DNA from: Cereibacter sphaeroides
Lineage (GTDB): Bacteria > Pseudomonadota > Alphaproteobacteria > Rhodobacterales > Rhodobacteraceae
Length of the DNA stretch: 47,064 nt
Assembly (NCBI GenBank): GCA_003243455.1
Contig: QFQS01000012.1
Location: 1 to 47,064, forward strand
Reading direction: 5' to 3'
This document shows positions 33,552 through 42,817 of the stretch, one piece after another; position 1 is the stretch's first letter, and every line of letters starts with the position of its first letter. Made by a program: the position numbers and the translations under genes. Under the pieces are notes generated by a model. That model was given only the letters and a program-made list of their open reading frames with translations. It had not been told where the DNA came from and made no database searches.

Positions 33552-34940
33552 CTAGGGGGCGACCAGCCATTTCCCGGCTGTATTGCTCGACGCCGGCGGG
33601 GCGGCTGCATCCGTCGTGGCACTCGGGTCCGCCGACGGAGCGGGGGTGCTGTTCGCTTCATAGGCGCCACGATCCGGCGCTTTCCCCGAGGGGCGCTTGT
33701 TGTTCACGATATCGGTCTTGGGCGCATAGGCCGCATCGCCCGTATCGATAAAACCGCTGTCCGCCTTGGGCCGGTAGTTGAACTTGGTGACATCCTGCAG
33801 AACCTTTGCCGGGTAAAGGATGACGGAATTCGCGGTGGCCGTCCGCTTGCTCTTCTCGTTCGAGACGCCGGTGAACTTCATCGCAAGGTTGTTCGATGTT
33901 ACCACATCGCTCGAGGGCGTTCCGTTCTTGTGGTTATTGACGGCGATCCAGGGATAGCCTGCGGCAACACCCTTGCTGTTCACAACCGTGTTGTTCACGA
34001 TCTGGGCCTTGCGCGCGCCATAGACCGAGATGCCGTGATAGGCTGTTATCGCAATGACGTTATTGCGGATCACAAGGTTGTCATAGAAGCCATCGAAGAA
34101 CCCGATTCCCTGAAGCGGGCAATATTTGAAGGTGCGAACCGGGTTCGACCACTCGATGATGGTATTGTCCTCGATCACCAGGCCATCGACAGGCTTGCCG
34201 TCCTGTGACCACGATTGAATTCCGTCCATATGGTTGTTGTCGACCCGGACGCAGTCCGTGATCCTGTTTCCGCGGATGACGCTGTTGTTCCCCAAAACGC
34301 GCATCCCGTCGCCCTTGAAGCCCTGGACCGTGTTATTGATGAATTTCGTCTCAGGTCCGAACAAAACGACAGCAAAGCCCATTGCCGTAATGGTGCTGTT
34401 CTTCATCGTGATCCGCGTGCCTTTCGACTGGAAGCCCTTCATGCCGAACCGGGCTTTCCACTTGTCCTTGGTCCATGTCGGATAGGACAAGGCGTCCTTG
34501 CCGCTGCGTATGTCGAGACTGTCGAAGACGATATCCGTCACCGAGGGACCCGTCGTCTGAATCCGATTGGCCTTGGAGGTCATGGGATCCGAAGCCCAGA
34601 CACTCAGGTTCTGGAAGATGATGTTCCGGCTTCCGTCTTCGACCGAGATACGCTCCAGCCGAGCCTTCTTGCCGTTCAGGGAGCGGACGGTGACCGGAGA
34701 CGTGAACGAACGCTTGCTAACGATCAGTTGCCCATAATCGCCATCCATCAGCAGGATGGTGTCGCCTGCCTTTGCCTTTTTCAGCGCTGTGAGCGGGTCT
34801 GCCCAAGGATTGCCCTTGCTTCCATCGGCATTGGCTGAAATTTTCGCATCCTTGGGCGCGACGTAGTAAGTGGCGGCCCAGGACGGGAAGGCGGCGGTCA
34901 TTGTTAACAGTGCGGCAACCAGGCTCTGGCGAAGGCGCAT
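33552..34940 (-). CDS. Secreted right-handed beta-helix protein without sorting tail
   Basis: The start is ATG 34940, with GAGGAG seven bases upstream; the product is 462 aa. The signal peptide ends PSWAA, followed by TYYVAPKDAK. The order of motifs (AKAGDTILLMDGDYG, RSLNGKKARLERISVE, QGF..DGMRVLGN, DGIQSWSQDGKPV, IIEWS, QGIGFFDGFYDN, ITAYHGISVYGARK, NNHKNGTP) tracks the protein at 11682 almost line by line, so they are paralogues. After the helix this copy has a DTGDAAYAPKTD and RGAYEAN end, common in choice-of-anchor or polysaccharide-active helix proteins, and a Ser/Pro/Ala tail, but no VPLPA helix. It would be freely secreted. Enzymatic activity cannot be assigned. Confidence 0.9.
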   Translation of the reverse strand: MRLRQSLVAALLTMTAAFPSWAATYYVAPKDAKISANADGSKGNPWADPLTALKKAKAGDTILLMDGDYGQLIVSKRSFTSPVTVRSLNGKKARLERISVEDGSRNIIFQNLSVWASDPMTSKANRIQTTGPSVTDIVFDSLDIRSGKDALSYPTWTKDKWKARFGMKGFQSKGTRITMKNSTITAMGFAVVLFGPETKFINNTVQGFKGDGMRVLGNNSVIRGNRITDCVRVDNNHMDGIQSWSQDGKPVDGLVIEDNTIIEWSNPVRTFKYCPLQGIGFFDGFYDNLVIRNNVIAITAYHGISVYGARKAQIVNNTVVNSKGVAAGYPWIAVNNHKNGTPSSDVVTSNNLAMKFTGVSNEKSKRTATANSVILYPAKVLQDVTKFNYRPKADSGFIDTGDAAYAPKTDIVNNKRPSGKAPDRGAYEANSTPAPSADPSATTDAAAPPASSNTAGKWLVAP

Positions 34941-35435
34941 GGAAGACTCCTCAAGAAGGTGACTCGAGACGGTCACAGGAATTGTCCTGAAAACCACAAC
35001 AACAGGGCAAGGCCCTCTCGTGGCGGGTTTGCGACATTTCAGCGGCCAGTTCATGCGTTTTGCGTGTTCTTGCGTAAAACCGCTCACCAGCCACCGCATC
35101 CTACAACCGATTCGAAAACGTGGGATCACGATCGTGAAACCTGCATGGTAAACAGCACGTCACCCTTGCGAACAAAGACCGGCTTCCCCTCTCATTGCAT
35201 CGGTTAACGCAACAATCGCCTAGACTGCCGTCGCGGACCTTAACCAACTCTTGCAGCGAAGCAGCTGGAGGCGCCGTGTTAACGGGATTTTCATTGCGAT
35301 TTTGCCTAAATAAGTGTTAAGTCAGAGCCGGGAACAGCCGCACCGGCCCTTCCCCCGATCTATTTTTTGTGCGGGGCCCATACGTCTTACGACGATGATT
35401 TGAAATAGTTTTCTGGAAATAGTGAGAGATCGTTC
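34941..35435. other. 495-bp divergent regulatory region
   Basis: This lies between the beta-helix gene (minus) and the initiating sugar transferase (plus). The right half (35200-35435) is A+T-rich with GTTAAC twice (35211-35216 and 35278-35283), CTTAACC at 35239 and CCTAAATAAGTG at 35305. These suggest promoter and operator sites for the main EPS operon, but I cannot assign a regulator. A short open frame at 34959-35207 has no ribosome site or recognisable product. Confidence 0.5.
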
Positions 35436-36125
35436 ATGACTGCCCATTATCCGGACATTGCCGAAAAGGCACGTGCCGTACAGGTTTCCGGCTTTGAATT
35501 ACGCCACCCCTACCGCCAAGGTTTCTACCGCATCGGCTTCAAGCGCACCCTAGATGTGCTTGCCGTTGTTGCCACCGCCTTCGTCACCCTGCCGCTGATT
35601 GCGCTGATGGCGGTTGTCGTCAGCCTCGACGGGCATTCTCCGTTCTATTCGCAGAAACGTCTCGGTCAGGGCGGGCGTATTTTCACCCTTTGGAAGCTGC
35701 GCAGCATGGTCCCGAACGCCGATGAGCGTCTGGAAGCACATCTGGCCCAAAATCCGGCGGCGCGCGAAGAATGGGACCATACGCAGAAGCTCAGGGACGA
35801 CCCGCGGATCACCCGCATGGGCCGTATCCTGCGCAAATGCTCGGCGGACGAATTGCCGCAACTCTGGAACGTGCTGAAGGGCGACATGAGCCTGGTCGGC
35901 CCCCGGCCGATGATGCCGGAACAGGCCTCGCTCTATCCCGGAACGGCCTATTACGCGCTGCGCCCGGGCATCACCGGCAGCTGGCAGGTCTCGGCGCGCA
36001 ACGATTGCTCCTTTGCCGAGCGGGCGCGGTTCGACAATGACTACGATCGGCACGTTTCGCTCGGGCTTGACCTGTCGATTTTGCTGGCCACTGTCCGAGT
36101 TGTGATCCGCGCGACCGGCCACTGA
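35436..36125 (+). CDS. Initiating sugar-phosphate transferase (WbaP/ExoY/PssA type)
   Basis: The product is 229 aa. There is one N-terminal hydrophobic segment (DVLAVVATAFVTLPLIALMAVVV, about 40-62), then the bacterial sugar transferase domain: SPFYSQKRLGQGGRIFTLWKLRSMV, DDPRITRMGRILRKCSADELPQLWNVLKGDMSLVGPRPMMP and YALRPGITGSWQVSARND. The DE pair in SADELPQ and the PRP motif are intact. It moves hexose-1-phosphate from a UDP-sugar to undecaprenyl phosphate, starting the repeat unit. As PssDE homologues are present, glucose-1-phosphate is a reasonable guess. It opens the plus-strand block with the TPR lipoprotein 98 bp downstream. Confidence 0.95.
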   Translation: MTAHYPDIAEKARAVQVSGFELRHPYRQGFYRIGFKRTLDVLAVVATAFVTLPLIALMAVVVSLDGHSPFYSQKRLGQGGRIFTLWKLRSMVPNADERLEAHLAQNPAAREEWDHTQKLRDDPRITRMGRILRKCSADELPQLWNVLKGDMSLVGPRPMMPEQASLYPGTAYYALRPGITGSWQVSARNDCSFAERARFDNDYDRHVSLGLDLSILLATVRVVIRATGH

Positions 36126-36223
36126 GGCCATTCCCCCTTTCGACGCTGTTGCCCTTGCCGGGTCTTGCGAGCATGATCTGCCTCAGGCTTGGGGCCGATC
36201 CGCGGACCCGGAACGAAGAACGA

Positions 36224-38662
36224 GTGATCCCCTTGCGCCCCACTGTCCTGCTGAAGCCGCTTCTTCTGGTAGCCCTTCTCACCCTGTCCGCCTGCGACAG
36301 CGCCGAGGAACGGGCAGAGAAATACTACCAGTCCGGCCTGACCCTGCTCGAGGCGGGCGACGTGGACCGTGCCCTGGTCGAGTTTCGCAACGTCTTCAAG
36401 CTGAACGGTCAGCACAAGGATGCCCGCCTGACCTATGCCCGGGTCCAGCGCGAGCGGGGCGAGCTGCGTGACAGCTATGCCCAGTACCTGCGCCTGGTCG
36501 AACAATATCCCGATACGCTCGAAGCCCGGGTGGCTCTTGGCGAGATGGCGATCGACAATGGAGACTGGGTCGAGGCTGACCGTCACGGGCGCGCCGCCCA
36601 GAAGCTGGCCCCCGAGGATGCGAATGTGCGCGCCATCGTGGCCGCTCTCGATTATCGTACTGCGGCGATGGCCAAGGATGACGCCGGCACCGCTGCCGCC
36701 GCAGACGAAGCCCGCGCGGTGCAGGAGCTTCTGCCCGACAACCTCATCACCCGCCGCATCCTGATCGACCATATGGCCACCACGGGCGACAATGCGGGCG
36801 CCTTGGCTCAGACTGAGGCCGTGCTGGCGCAGAAGTCCGACCTGCTGGAATTCCAGATGATCAAGTTGCGGATACTGGGGCAGGAAGGCGACCAGGCCAA
36901 GATCGGTCCGCAACTGCAAGAGATGTTCGACCGGTTCCCCGAGAACGAGCAGATCCGCGGCATGCTGATCGCCTGGTACATGCAGCAGAAGGATACCGCG
37001 GGCGCCGAAGCACTCTTGCGCCAGCTTGCCGAAAAGACCCCCGACGATGCCGGCCCCTGGCTGACCCTGATCCAGTTCCTGCAACAGACCAAGGGCACCC
37101 CGGCTGCGATTACCGAGCTGGATCAGCTGATCGTCGCGGGCGGGCCCAAGGCGGCGCTGTTCCGCGCCACCCGCGCGGCGCTTTCCTTCGACATGGACCG
37201 CGATCCGGCGCAGATCTCCGAGATGGAGACCATCCTGAAGGATGCGCCGCCTTCCGAAGAGACGCGCAACATCAAGCTGGCGCTGGCCAAGATGCTGGTC
37301 GCGACCGGCAATACTGTCGGCGCGCGCGCGCGTGTGGAAGAGGTGTTGACCGAGGATGCAACCAATGTCGAGGCGCTGAAGATGCGCGCGGCCTGGCTGA
37401 TCGAGGATGACAAGCCGGGCGATGCGATCATCGCGCTGCGCACCGCGCTGGACCAGAACCCGCGCGATCCCGCCATCCTGACCCTGATGGGCGAGGCGCA
37501 TGAGCGTGACGGCAGCCGCGAACTGGCGGGTGAGCGTTATGCCCTGGCCGTAGAAGTCTCTGGCAATGGCGCCGATGAATCGCTGCGCTATGCCAATTAC
37601 CTGATCGCCGACAACCGGCTCGATCCGGCTGGTTCGGTGCTGGAGGATGCGCTGAAGGTCGCCCCGCAGAATGTGGGGCTCCTGGTGGCGCTGGCCAATG
37701 TGCGGATGCGCCAGAGCGACTGGGACCGCACGACCCAGGTGATCGCCACCCTGCGCGCCATCGGCAACGAAGACGCAGCGCGCGCCGCCAACGGGCTGGA
37801 GGCGGGGCTGATGCTGCGCCAGGAAAAGGTCGACGATACGGTCAACTTCCTGCAGGGCCTGATCGACAAGGGCGACAATGATACCGCCGTGGTCGCGACC
37901 ATTGTGCAGGCGCGCGTGCGCAGCGGCGACCTGAAGGCGGCGCGGGACTATCTGACCGAACAGCAGGCCAAGACCCCCGACGATCCGCAACTGCGCCTGC
38001 TCAGCGCCGGGCTTTCCGTGCTGGAAAGCGATCCGGCTAAGGCGGAAGAGACCTATCGCGGCCTGATTACCCAGTTCCCCACGGAAGAGGCGCCGGTGCG
38101 CGCGCTTTATGCGCTCTTGTCCTGGCAGGGCAAGACCGACGACGCCAAAACCCTGCTGGATGCGGCGCTGGTCCAGATGCCGCAATCGCCGACCCTGCGC
38201 ATGATGAAGGCGACCGAGCTGGAAAAGGCCGGCGACATCGACGGCGCGATCGCCATCTACGACGCGATCTATACCGATGACAGCGGCAACATGGTTCTGG
38301 CCAACAACCTGGCCAGCCTGATCGCCACTTACCGCACCGATCCCGAAAGCCTGGACCGTGCCTTCAACATCGCCCGGCGCCTGCGCGGCATAGATGTGCC
38401 GGCCTATCAGGACACCTATGGCTGGATCGCCTATCGCCGCGGCGACTACGCCGAGGCGCTGACGAGCCTTGAACCTGCGGCCAAGGGCCTGCCGAACGAT
38501 CCCCTGGTGCAGTATCACCTCGGCAAGACCTACCTGGCGATGGAACGCCAGCAGGATGCCCGCACCAGCCTGGAGCTGGCGCTGAAGATCGCCGGCAACA
38601 ACCCGCTGCCGCAGTTCGAGGACGCCCGCAAGATCCTGGAAACCCTGCCCGCGCAGAACTGA
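36224..38662 (+). CDS. TPR-repeat lipoprotein, PrsT-like EPS assembly factor
   Basis: The likely start is GTG 36224; the product is 812 aa. The N-terminal lipoprotein signal is clear (PLLLVALLTLSAC, Cys24 as the lipidation site). After it the sequence is almost entirely tetratricopeptide repeats (ERAEKYYQSGLTLLEAGDVDRALVEFRNVF as the first, others near ARVALGEMAIDNGDWVEADRH and QYHLGKTYLAMERQQDA). This is the form of PrsT, the large TPR lipoprotein of exosortase EPS systems, and is similar in role to AlgK or PelB scaffolds that join inner-membrane synthesis to the outer-membrane pore. Upstream ATG or TTG codons in frame would spoil the lipoprotein signal. Confidence 0.88.
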   Translation: MIPLRPTVLLKPLLLVALLTLSACDSAEERAEKYYQSGLTLLEAGDVDRALVEFRNVFKLNGQHKDARLTYARVQRERGELRDSYAQYLRLVEQYPDTLEARVALGEMAIDNGDWVEADRHGRAAQKLAPEDANVRAIVAALDYRTAAMAKDDAGTAAAADEARAVQELLPDNLITRRILIDHMATTGDNAGALAQTEAVLAQKSDLLEFQMIKLRILGQEGDQAKIGPQLQEMFDRFPENEQIRGMLIAWYMQQKDTAGAEALLRQLAEKTPDDAGPWLTLIQFLQQTKGTPAAITELDQLIVAGGPKAALFRATRAALSFDMDRDPAQISEMETILKDAPPSEETRNIKLALAKMLVATGNTVGARARVEEVLTEDATNVEALKMRAAWLIEDDKPGDAIIALRTALDQNPRDPAILTLMGEAHERDGSRELAGERYALAVEVSGNGADESLRYANYLIADNRLDPAGSVLEDALKVAPQNVGLLVALANVRMRQSDWDRTTQVIATLRAIGNEDAARAANGLEAGLMLRQEKVDDTVNFLQGLIDKGDNDTAVVATIVQARVRSGDLKAARDYLTEQQAKTPDDPQLRLLSAGLSVLESDPAKAEETYRGLITQFPTEEAPVRALYALLSWQGKTDDAKTLLDAALVQMPQSPTLRMMKATELEKAGDIDGAIAIYDAIYTDDSGNMVLANNLASLIATYRTDPESLDRAFNIARRLRGIDVPAYQDTYGWIAYRRGDYAEALTSLEPAAKGLPNDPLVQYHLGKTYLAMERQQDARTSLELALKIAGNNPLPQFEDARKILETLPAQN

Positions 38663-38689
38663 GGCTCTGCCAGACTCAAGCGCAGGGCG

Positions 38690-39664
38690 TCAGTCGGGGC
38701 GCCCGCGCTGCCCGCCCAGCTTGCGCAGCGCGATCCGGGCAAGCTCGGCGCCATTGCCGGGGTGCTGGCCCAGCCACTGGCGCAGCCGTCCCCATTCGCC
38801 CCGGCGCAGCGTCGTCCAGCCGTAGATACGGTTTTGCCGCAGCGCCTGTTCCTTGCGTGCGGCCATCAGCGCGGCCAGCTCCGGCGTCAGCTCTCCTGCC
38901 GCCGCCAGTTCCGCTGCCAGCGCCTCGCCCTGCCGCGCCAGCGCGCGGTAATCGACCCTGGTGACGCTGCCCGGCGAGTATTTCCCGCTGACCGCCCCGA
39001 TCCGGGTCGAAAAGATGTAATGCGCCTCGCGCAGAAGACCGAAGATCACACCCTTGCGCAGAAGCTCGACGTAAAGCCGGTTATCCTCGCCATGGCGGAT
39101 CGCCTCGGGGTATTTGAGCAACCCGCGCTCACCCAGGCTGCGATGGTAGATCGGTTTCATCAGGCCAAGGTCCAGCCCGGTTTCGGGATCGGCGGACAAA
39201 AGTCGCAACAGGTCGAGCCGTGTCACCCCACCCGAGGCCGCAAGCTGGGTCGGTGCCGCAGTATCGGCAGCCAGGTCATACAACACCGGCAGGTCTGACA
39301 AGGCCTCCAGCCCCTCGGCCTCGGCCACGTCGATCATCCGCCGCAGCCGACCCGGGGCAAAGGCATCGTCGGCGTCCAGCACCGCGATCCACTCACCTTT
39401 CGCCGCCGCAATGCCGCGATTGCGCGATCGGGCGGGACCGGAGTTCGCCTCGTTGCGCAGCACCCTGACCTCGGGATGGTGGGCCGCCAGCCCCTCGGCC
39501 ACGGCCAGCGTGGTATCGGTCGAGCAATCCTCGACGATCAGGATCTCGGGCCGTCCCACGCCTTCCTGCGCCAGAACCGAGGCTACGGCGCGCGGCAGGA
39601 AACCGGCGGCATTCCAGGCGGCGATCACTACCGAGACCTGGGGGGTGCCCGTCATGTCGGGCAT
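38690..39664 (-). CDS. Family 2 glycosyltransferase
   Basis: The product is 324 aa from ATG 39664, with AGGAG nine bases upstream; it overlaps the preceding gene's stop by 13 bp. QVSVVIAAWNAAGFLPRAV and ILIVEDCSTDTTL form the nucleotide half, with NSGPARSRNRGIAAAKGEWIAVLDADDAFAPGRL giving the DADD metal motif. AIRHGEDNRLYVELL supplies the ED catalytic region. It resembles ExoU/ExoW-like succinoglycan transferases in layout. It is soluble. It ends a four-gene minus-strand unit of ABC exporter, GT4 and GT2, and converges on the TPR gene with 27 bp between. Confidence 0.9.
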   Translation of the reverse strand: MPDMTGTPQVSVVIAAWNAAGFLPRAVASVLAQEGVGRPEILIVEDCSTDTTLAVAEGLAAHHPEVRVLRNEANSGPARSRNRGIAAAKGEWIAVLDADDAFAPGRLRRMIDVAEAEGLEALSDLPVLYDLAADTAAPTQLAASGGVTRLDLLRLLSADPETGLDLGLMKPIYHRSLGERGLLKYPEAIRHGEDNRLYVELLRKGVIFGLLREAHYIFSTRIGAVSGKYSPGSVTRVDYRALARQGEALAAELAAAGELTPELAALMAARKEQALRQNRIYGWTTLRRGEWGRLRQWLGQHPGNGAELARIALRKLGGQRGRPD

Positions 39665-40845
39665 GCCGCTTGTCTCCTTGCCGCCAGAACGCTCAGGATC
39701 ACATCTTCAAGCGCCTTTGACATCACGCCCGCATCGAACCGCGACGCCAGCCTGCGGGCATTCTTGCCCATCTCTGCGCGCAAGGCGGGATTGGCGGCCA
39801 GCCGCCGCATCAGGGCAGCCTGCGCCGCGCTGTCGCCCTGCGGGAACAGAAAGCCGTTCTCGCCTTCCTCGATCTGGTCGATCAACCCGCCGGTTGCGCT
39901 GGCCAGCAGTGGCAGCCCCGCCGCCCCGGCCTCGGTCAGCGTCACGCCGAACCCCTCGACCCAGCCGCCGACCTCGCGCGAGTGCTGCAGATAGACCTGT
40001 GCGCCAGCCAGTTCAGCCGCGATTTCGACCGGGGACAGTCGCCCGGTCAGACGGATGCGCGGGGCGAAAGGGCTGGCCTCTGCCGCCGCGCGCAGGGCGT
40101 CGAGGTCGGGGCCATAGCCCACCAGCACCAGTTCGGCCTGTGGAAACTCGCCCGCCATCGCCTCAAAGGCGCGAAGGCTGTCGATCATGCCCTTCTCGGC
40201 CGAGATACGCCCGACCGAGACAAAGCGCACCCGCCCGCCCTCCTCCTGCCGTGGCAGGGGGCCGGTCGCGAAAAGATCCAGCGGCGCGCCGCAGGGAATG
40301 AGCGCTGTCCGCGCGGGCAGGCCAAAGGGGGCCAGCCTGTCGATCTGATGCCGTCCCACCGCCACCAGCGCATCGGCCCGCGCCAGAAGCCGCCGCATCC
40401 CCGCGCGATAGGCGGTCCCCGACATCAGCGCCGAAACATCGCGGCCATGCACATGCAGGATCAGCGGCATGTCCCGCGGCATTGCCTGTTCCGCAACCAT
40501 GCCGGTCCAGGCGAAATGGCACAGCACGGCATCCACCCGCGCCTCGGCCAGCGCGCCGCACAGGGCCGCCCTCTGCACCTCTGGCAGGTCCAGTGCCTGA
40601 GCCATCCCCAGCCGCCCCATAACCCGCCGCGCCAGGCTGCGCGGTGCTCCGAAACGACCCGGAATGCGGCACACCTCCAGCCCACCCGCATCCTGCCAGG
40701 CCGGATCGACGTCCCAGCCCATCAGCACGGGCGTCACCCGGGTGAACAGGCGGCACTGCCGCTCCAGCCAGACCTCGGAGGGAATCCCGATCACCGGCGT
40801 CAGCACGGCAAGCCGGGGCTTGTCCCCGGTTCCCGTCCCCCTCAT
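39652..40845 (-). CDS. Family 4 glycosyltransferase
   Basis: The product is 397 aa. GT-B features: N-terminal LAVLTPVIGIPSEVWLERQ, LILHVHGRDVS, ADALVAVGRHQIDRL, then VRFVSVGRISAEKGMIDSLRAF (G-R-x-x-x-x-KG), LVLVGYGPDLDALR and VYLQHSREVGGWVEGFGVTLTEAGAAGLPLLASATGG with the E-G-F-G-x-x-x-x-E nucleotide-sugar motif. It is close to AmsK/ExoL-type colanic or amylovoran transferases. It starts 3 bp after the ABC exporter stop, so it is co-transcribed and probably adds a sugar to the unit that exporter handles. Confidence 0.92.
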   Translation of the reverse strand: MRGTGTGDKPRLAVLTPVIGIPSEVWLERQCRLFTRVTPVLMGWDVDPAWQDAGGLEVCRIPGRFGAPRSLARRVMGRLGMAQALDLPEVQRAALCGALAEARVDAVLCHFAWTGMVAEQAMPRDMPLILHVHGRDVSALMSGTAYRAGMRRLLARADALVAVGRHQIDRLAPFGLPARTALIPCGAPLDLFATGPLPRQEEGGRVRFVSVGRISAEKGMIDSLRAFEAMAGEFPQAELVLVGYGPDLDALRAAAEASPFAPRIRLTGRLSPVEIAAELAGAQVYLQHSREVGGWVEGFGVTLTEAGAAGLPLLASATGGLIDQIEEGENGFLFPQGDSAAQAALMRRLAANPALRAEMGKNARRLASRFDAGVMSKALEDVILSVLAARRQAACPT

Positions 40846-40848
40846 GCG

Positions 40849-42651
40849 TCAGGTTCCGACCATGCGACGGAAGGTTTCGTTCTCTTCGCGCAACTCGTCA
40901 TAGGTGCCCTGGCCCATCACCTGGCCCTCCTGCAACAGGAAGATCGTGTCGCAGTTCTTCACCGTGGTCAGGCGGTGCGCGATCATGATGACGGTCTTGG
41001 CGTGGCGCAGGTTCTGCACCGCTTCCATCACCGCCCGTTCGGTCAGGTTGTCCAGCGCCGAGGTCGCCTCGTCCATGATCAGGACCTCGGGGTTGTGATA
41101 CAGCGCCCGCGCGATCCCGATGCGCTGGCGCTGGCCGCCCGACAGGCGTACGCCGCGTTCGCCCACCCGGGTCTCATATCCCTGGGGCAGGTCGCCCATG
41201 ATGAAGTCATGCAGGTTGGCGATACGCGCAGCCCGCTCGATCGCGGCATGGTCCCAGTCCTTTTCGGCGACGCCGAAGGCAATGTTGGCACTGACGCTCG
41301 AGTCGATCAGGAAGATGTGCTGCGGCACATAGCCCAGCACCTTCTGCCAGTTGCGCACATTCTCTTCGGTGACAGGGGCGCCATCGACCAGAAGCTGGCC
41401 CGACTGCGGGGTCAAAAGCCCCAGCAGAACGTCCACCGCCGTGGTCTTGCCCGCCCCGGTGCCGCCGACGATGCCAACCGTCGTATTGGCCCTGATGGTC
41501 AGGGACAGCCCGCGCAGCGCCGCCTTTTCGGCCACCGGATACTGATACCCGATGTCACGCATCTCGATCCGGTCGGTGATGTGCAGGGGCTTCTTGCCGG
41601 CCGAGGGGGCTGTGCGTGTGCGGTCCTGCGCGATCGTCTCCATGTATTCCTTGTGGATCGACTCGAGTGTCGGCGCATTGGAGCGCAGCGCCGTCAGCGA
41701 CTGGTACATCTGCTGCACGGCGGGGAAGATCTTCAGCCCGGCAAAGGCGAAGACGCCAAGCGTGGGCAGCACCGAGTTGATCGCGCCGTCGCCCGTGACC
41801 AGAAGCACCACGATCAGCAACAGGATGCCGCCATAGGTGATCGCCTCAAGCAGGTTGCGCGGCATCTCGCCGATGATCTGCGAACTGCTGGCGATCTCGG
41901 CGATCCGGCGCGAAGGGGCCTGGAAGCGCATCAGATATCTGTCCTCCAGCCCCAGGAGCTTGATCTCCTTGGCCGCGCCGAAAATCTCGCTCGCTACACG
42001 GAACCGCAGCCGGTTCGCCTCGAGCCGCGCCGTGCCAAAGGCGGTCAGCCGGTTGCGGAAGCCCAGGAAAATGACCGTATAGGCGCCGATGAAGATCACG
42101 ATCGTGCTGGCCGCGACCGCCGGGTTGACCACGAACAAAAGCCCGATCAGGAAGATCAGCGATACGCTCTGCGCGATGATCTTCATCGCGGGAATCAGCG
42201 ATCCGCCGATGACCGAGCTGACCTCGTTCAGGATCGACCGGCTCAGCTGTGCACTGTGGCGGTTCAGGAACCAGGAATAGGGCTGGCGCAGATAGCCCGC
42301 CAGAAGCCGGCTCGACAGGCTGTAGGTGCGCATCTGCGAAAAGCGGGTCGTGGCATAGGTGGTCGCGATCTTGACCACCATGCTGAAGATGATCATCACA
42401 AAGACACTAAGGCCCATGACGACCAGGAAGGTCTTGTAATCCGTCAGGCCCAGGAAATTGTAGAGGGCGGCCATGTAGCGGTTGTTCTGGACGGCATCGG
42501 GGTTGGAGACGGCCGCAAGGAAGGGCAGGATCGAGGCGACCCCTACCATCTCGACAAAACCCATCATGATGATAAGGCCAAGAAGCACGAAGAACCGCTT
42601 GCGCTCCTGCTGCGTCAGCATGTCGAAGAGCTTGCGATAGGTATCGATCAT
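40849..42651 (-). CDS. ABC exporter, PglK-like lipid-linked oligosaccharide flippase candidate
   Basis: The product is 600 aa; GGAG lies seven bases before the ATG. The N-terminal domain has six membrane helices (about 20-300). The C-terminal ATPase has Walker A GGTGAGKTTAVD (Lys402), signature LSGGQRQRIGIARAL, Walker B VLIMDEATSALD and the switch His in MIAHRLTTV. Its length and the KLFDMLTQQERKRF start are like PglK, the half-size flippase of Campylobacter that turns over lipid-linked glycans. No MOP-type Wzx is in this window, so this protein may flip the EPS unit. Export of another substrate (lipid, peptide) cannot be excluded. Confidence 0.9.
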   Translation of the reverse strand: MIDTYRKLFDMLTQQERKRFFVLLGLIIMMGFVEMVGVASILPFLAAVSNPDAVQNNRYMAALYNFLGLTDYKTFLVVMGLSVFVMIIFSMVVKIATTYATTRFSQMRTYSLSSRLLAGYLRQPYSWFLNRHSAQLSRSILNEVSSVIGGSLIPAMKIIAQSVSLIFLIGLLFVVNPAVAASTIVIFIGAYTVIFLGFRNRLTAFGTARLEANRLRFRVASEIFGAAKEIKLLGLEDRYLMRFQAPSRRIAEIASSSQIIGEMPRNLLEAITYGGILLLIVVLLVTGDGAINSVLPTLGVFAFAGLKIFPAVQQMYQSLTALRSNAPTLESIHKEYMETIAQDRTRTAPSAGKKPLHITDRIEMRDIGYQYPVAEKAALRGLSLTIRANTTVGIVGGTGAGKTTAVDVLLGLLTPQSGQLLVDGAPVTEENVRNWQKVLGYVPQHIFLIDSSVSANIAFGVAEKDWDHAAIERAARIANLHDFIMGDLPQGYETRVGERGVRLSGGQRQRIGIARALYHNPEVLIMDEATSALDNLTERAVMEAVQNLRHAKTVIMIAHRLTTVKNCDTIFLLQEGQVMGQGTYDELREENETFRRMVGT

Positions 42652-42817
42652 CCGCGTCTCCTGCGTGTCATCGGTCCCCCGCCGCCCTTCTTCCTGCTGA
42701 ATATGGAATGGTCAAGGCCGTTCCGTGAAACACCGGCCGATTTCAGCTATCCTGGAATGCTGCACAAGCATAAGACAAAGCATCTGCCCCCTGCCCCGTT
42801 TTTTTGCTAGGATTTGC

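Noticed and set aside
34959..35207. 82-aa open frame in the divergent regulatory region
   Set aside because: It has no ribosome site, no domain, and a composition like neighbouring non-coding DNA.
36041..38518. 825-aa open frame on the minus strand opposite the TPR lipoprotein gene
   Set aside because: It mirrors a gene with strong codon bias and clear TPR repeats. The antisense translation has no family motifs, and long antisense frames are expected in GC-rich DNA.
39982..42810. 942-aa open frame on the plus strand across the ABC exporter and GT4 genes
   Set aside because: It is low in hydrophobic structure, rich in His/Gln/Arg/Asp, and opposite two genes with intact catalytic motifs.
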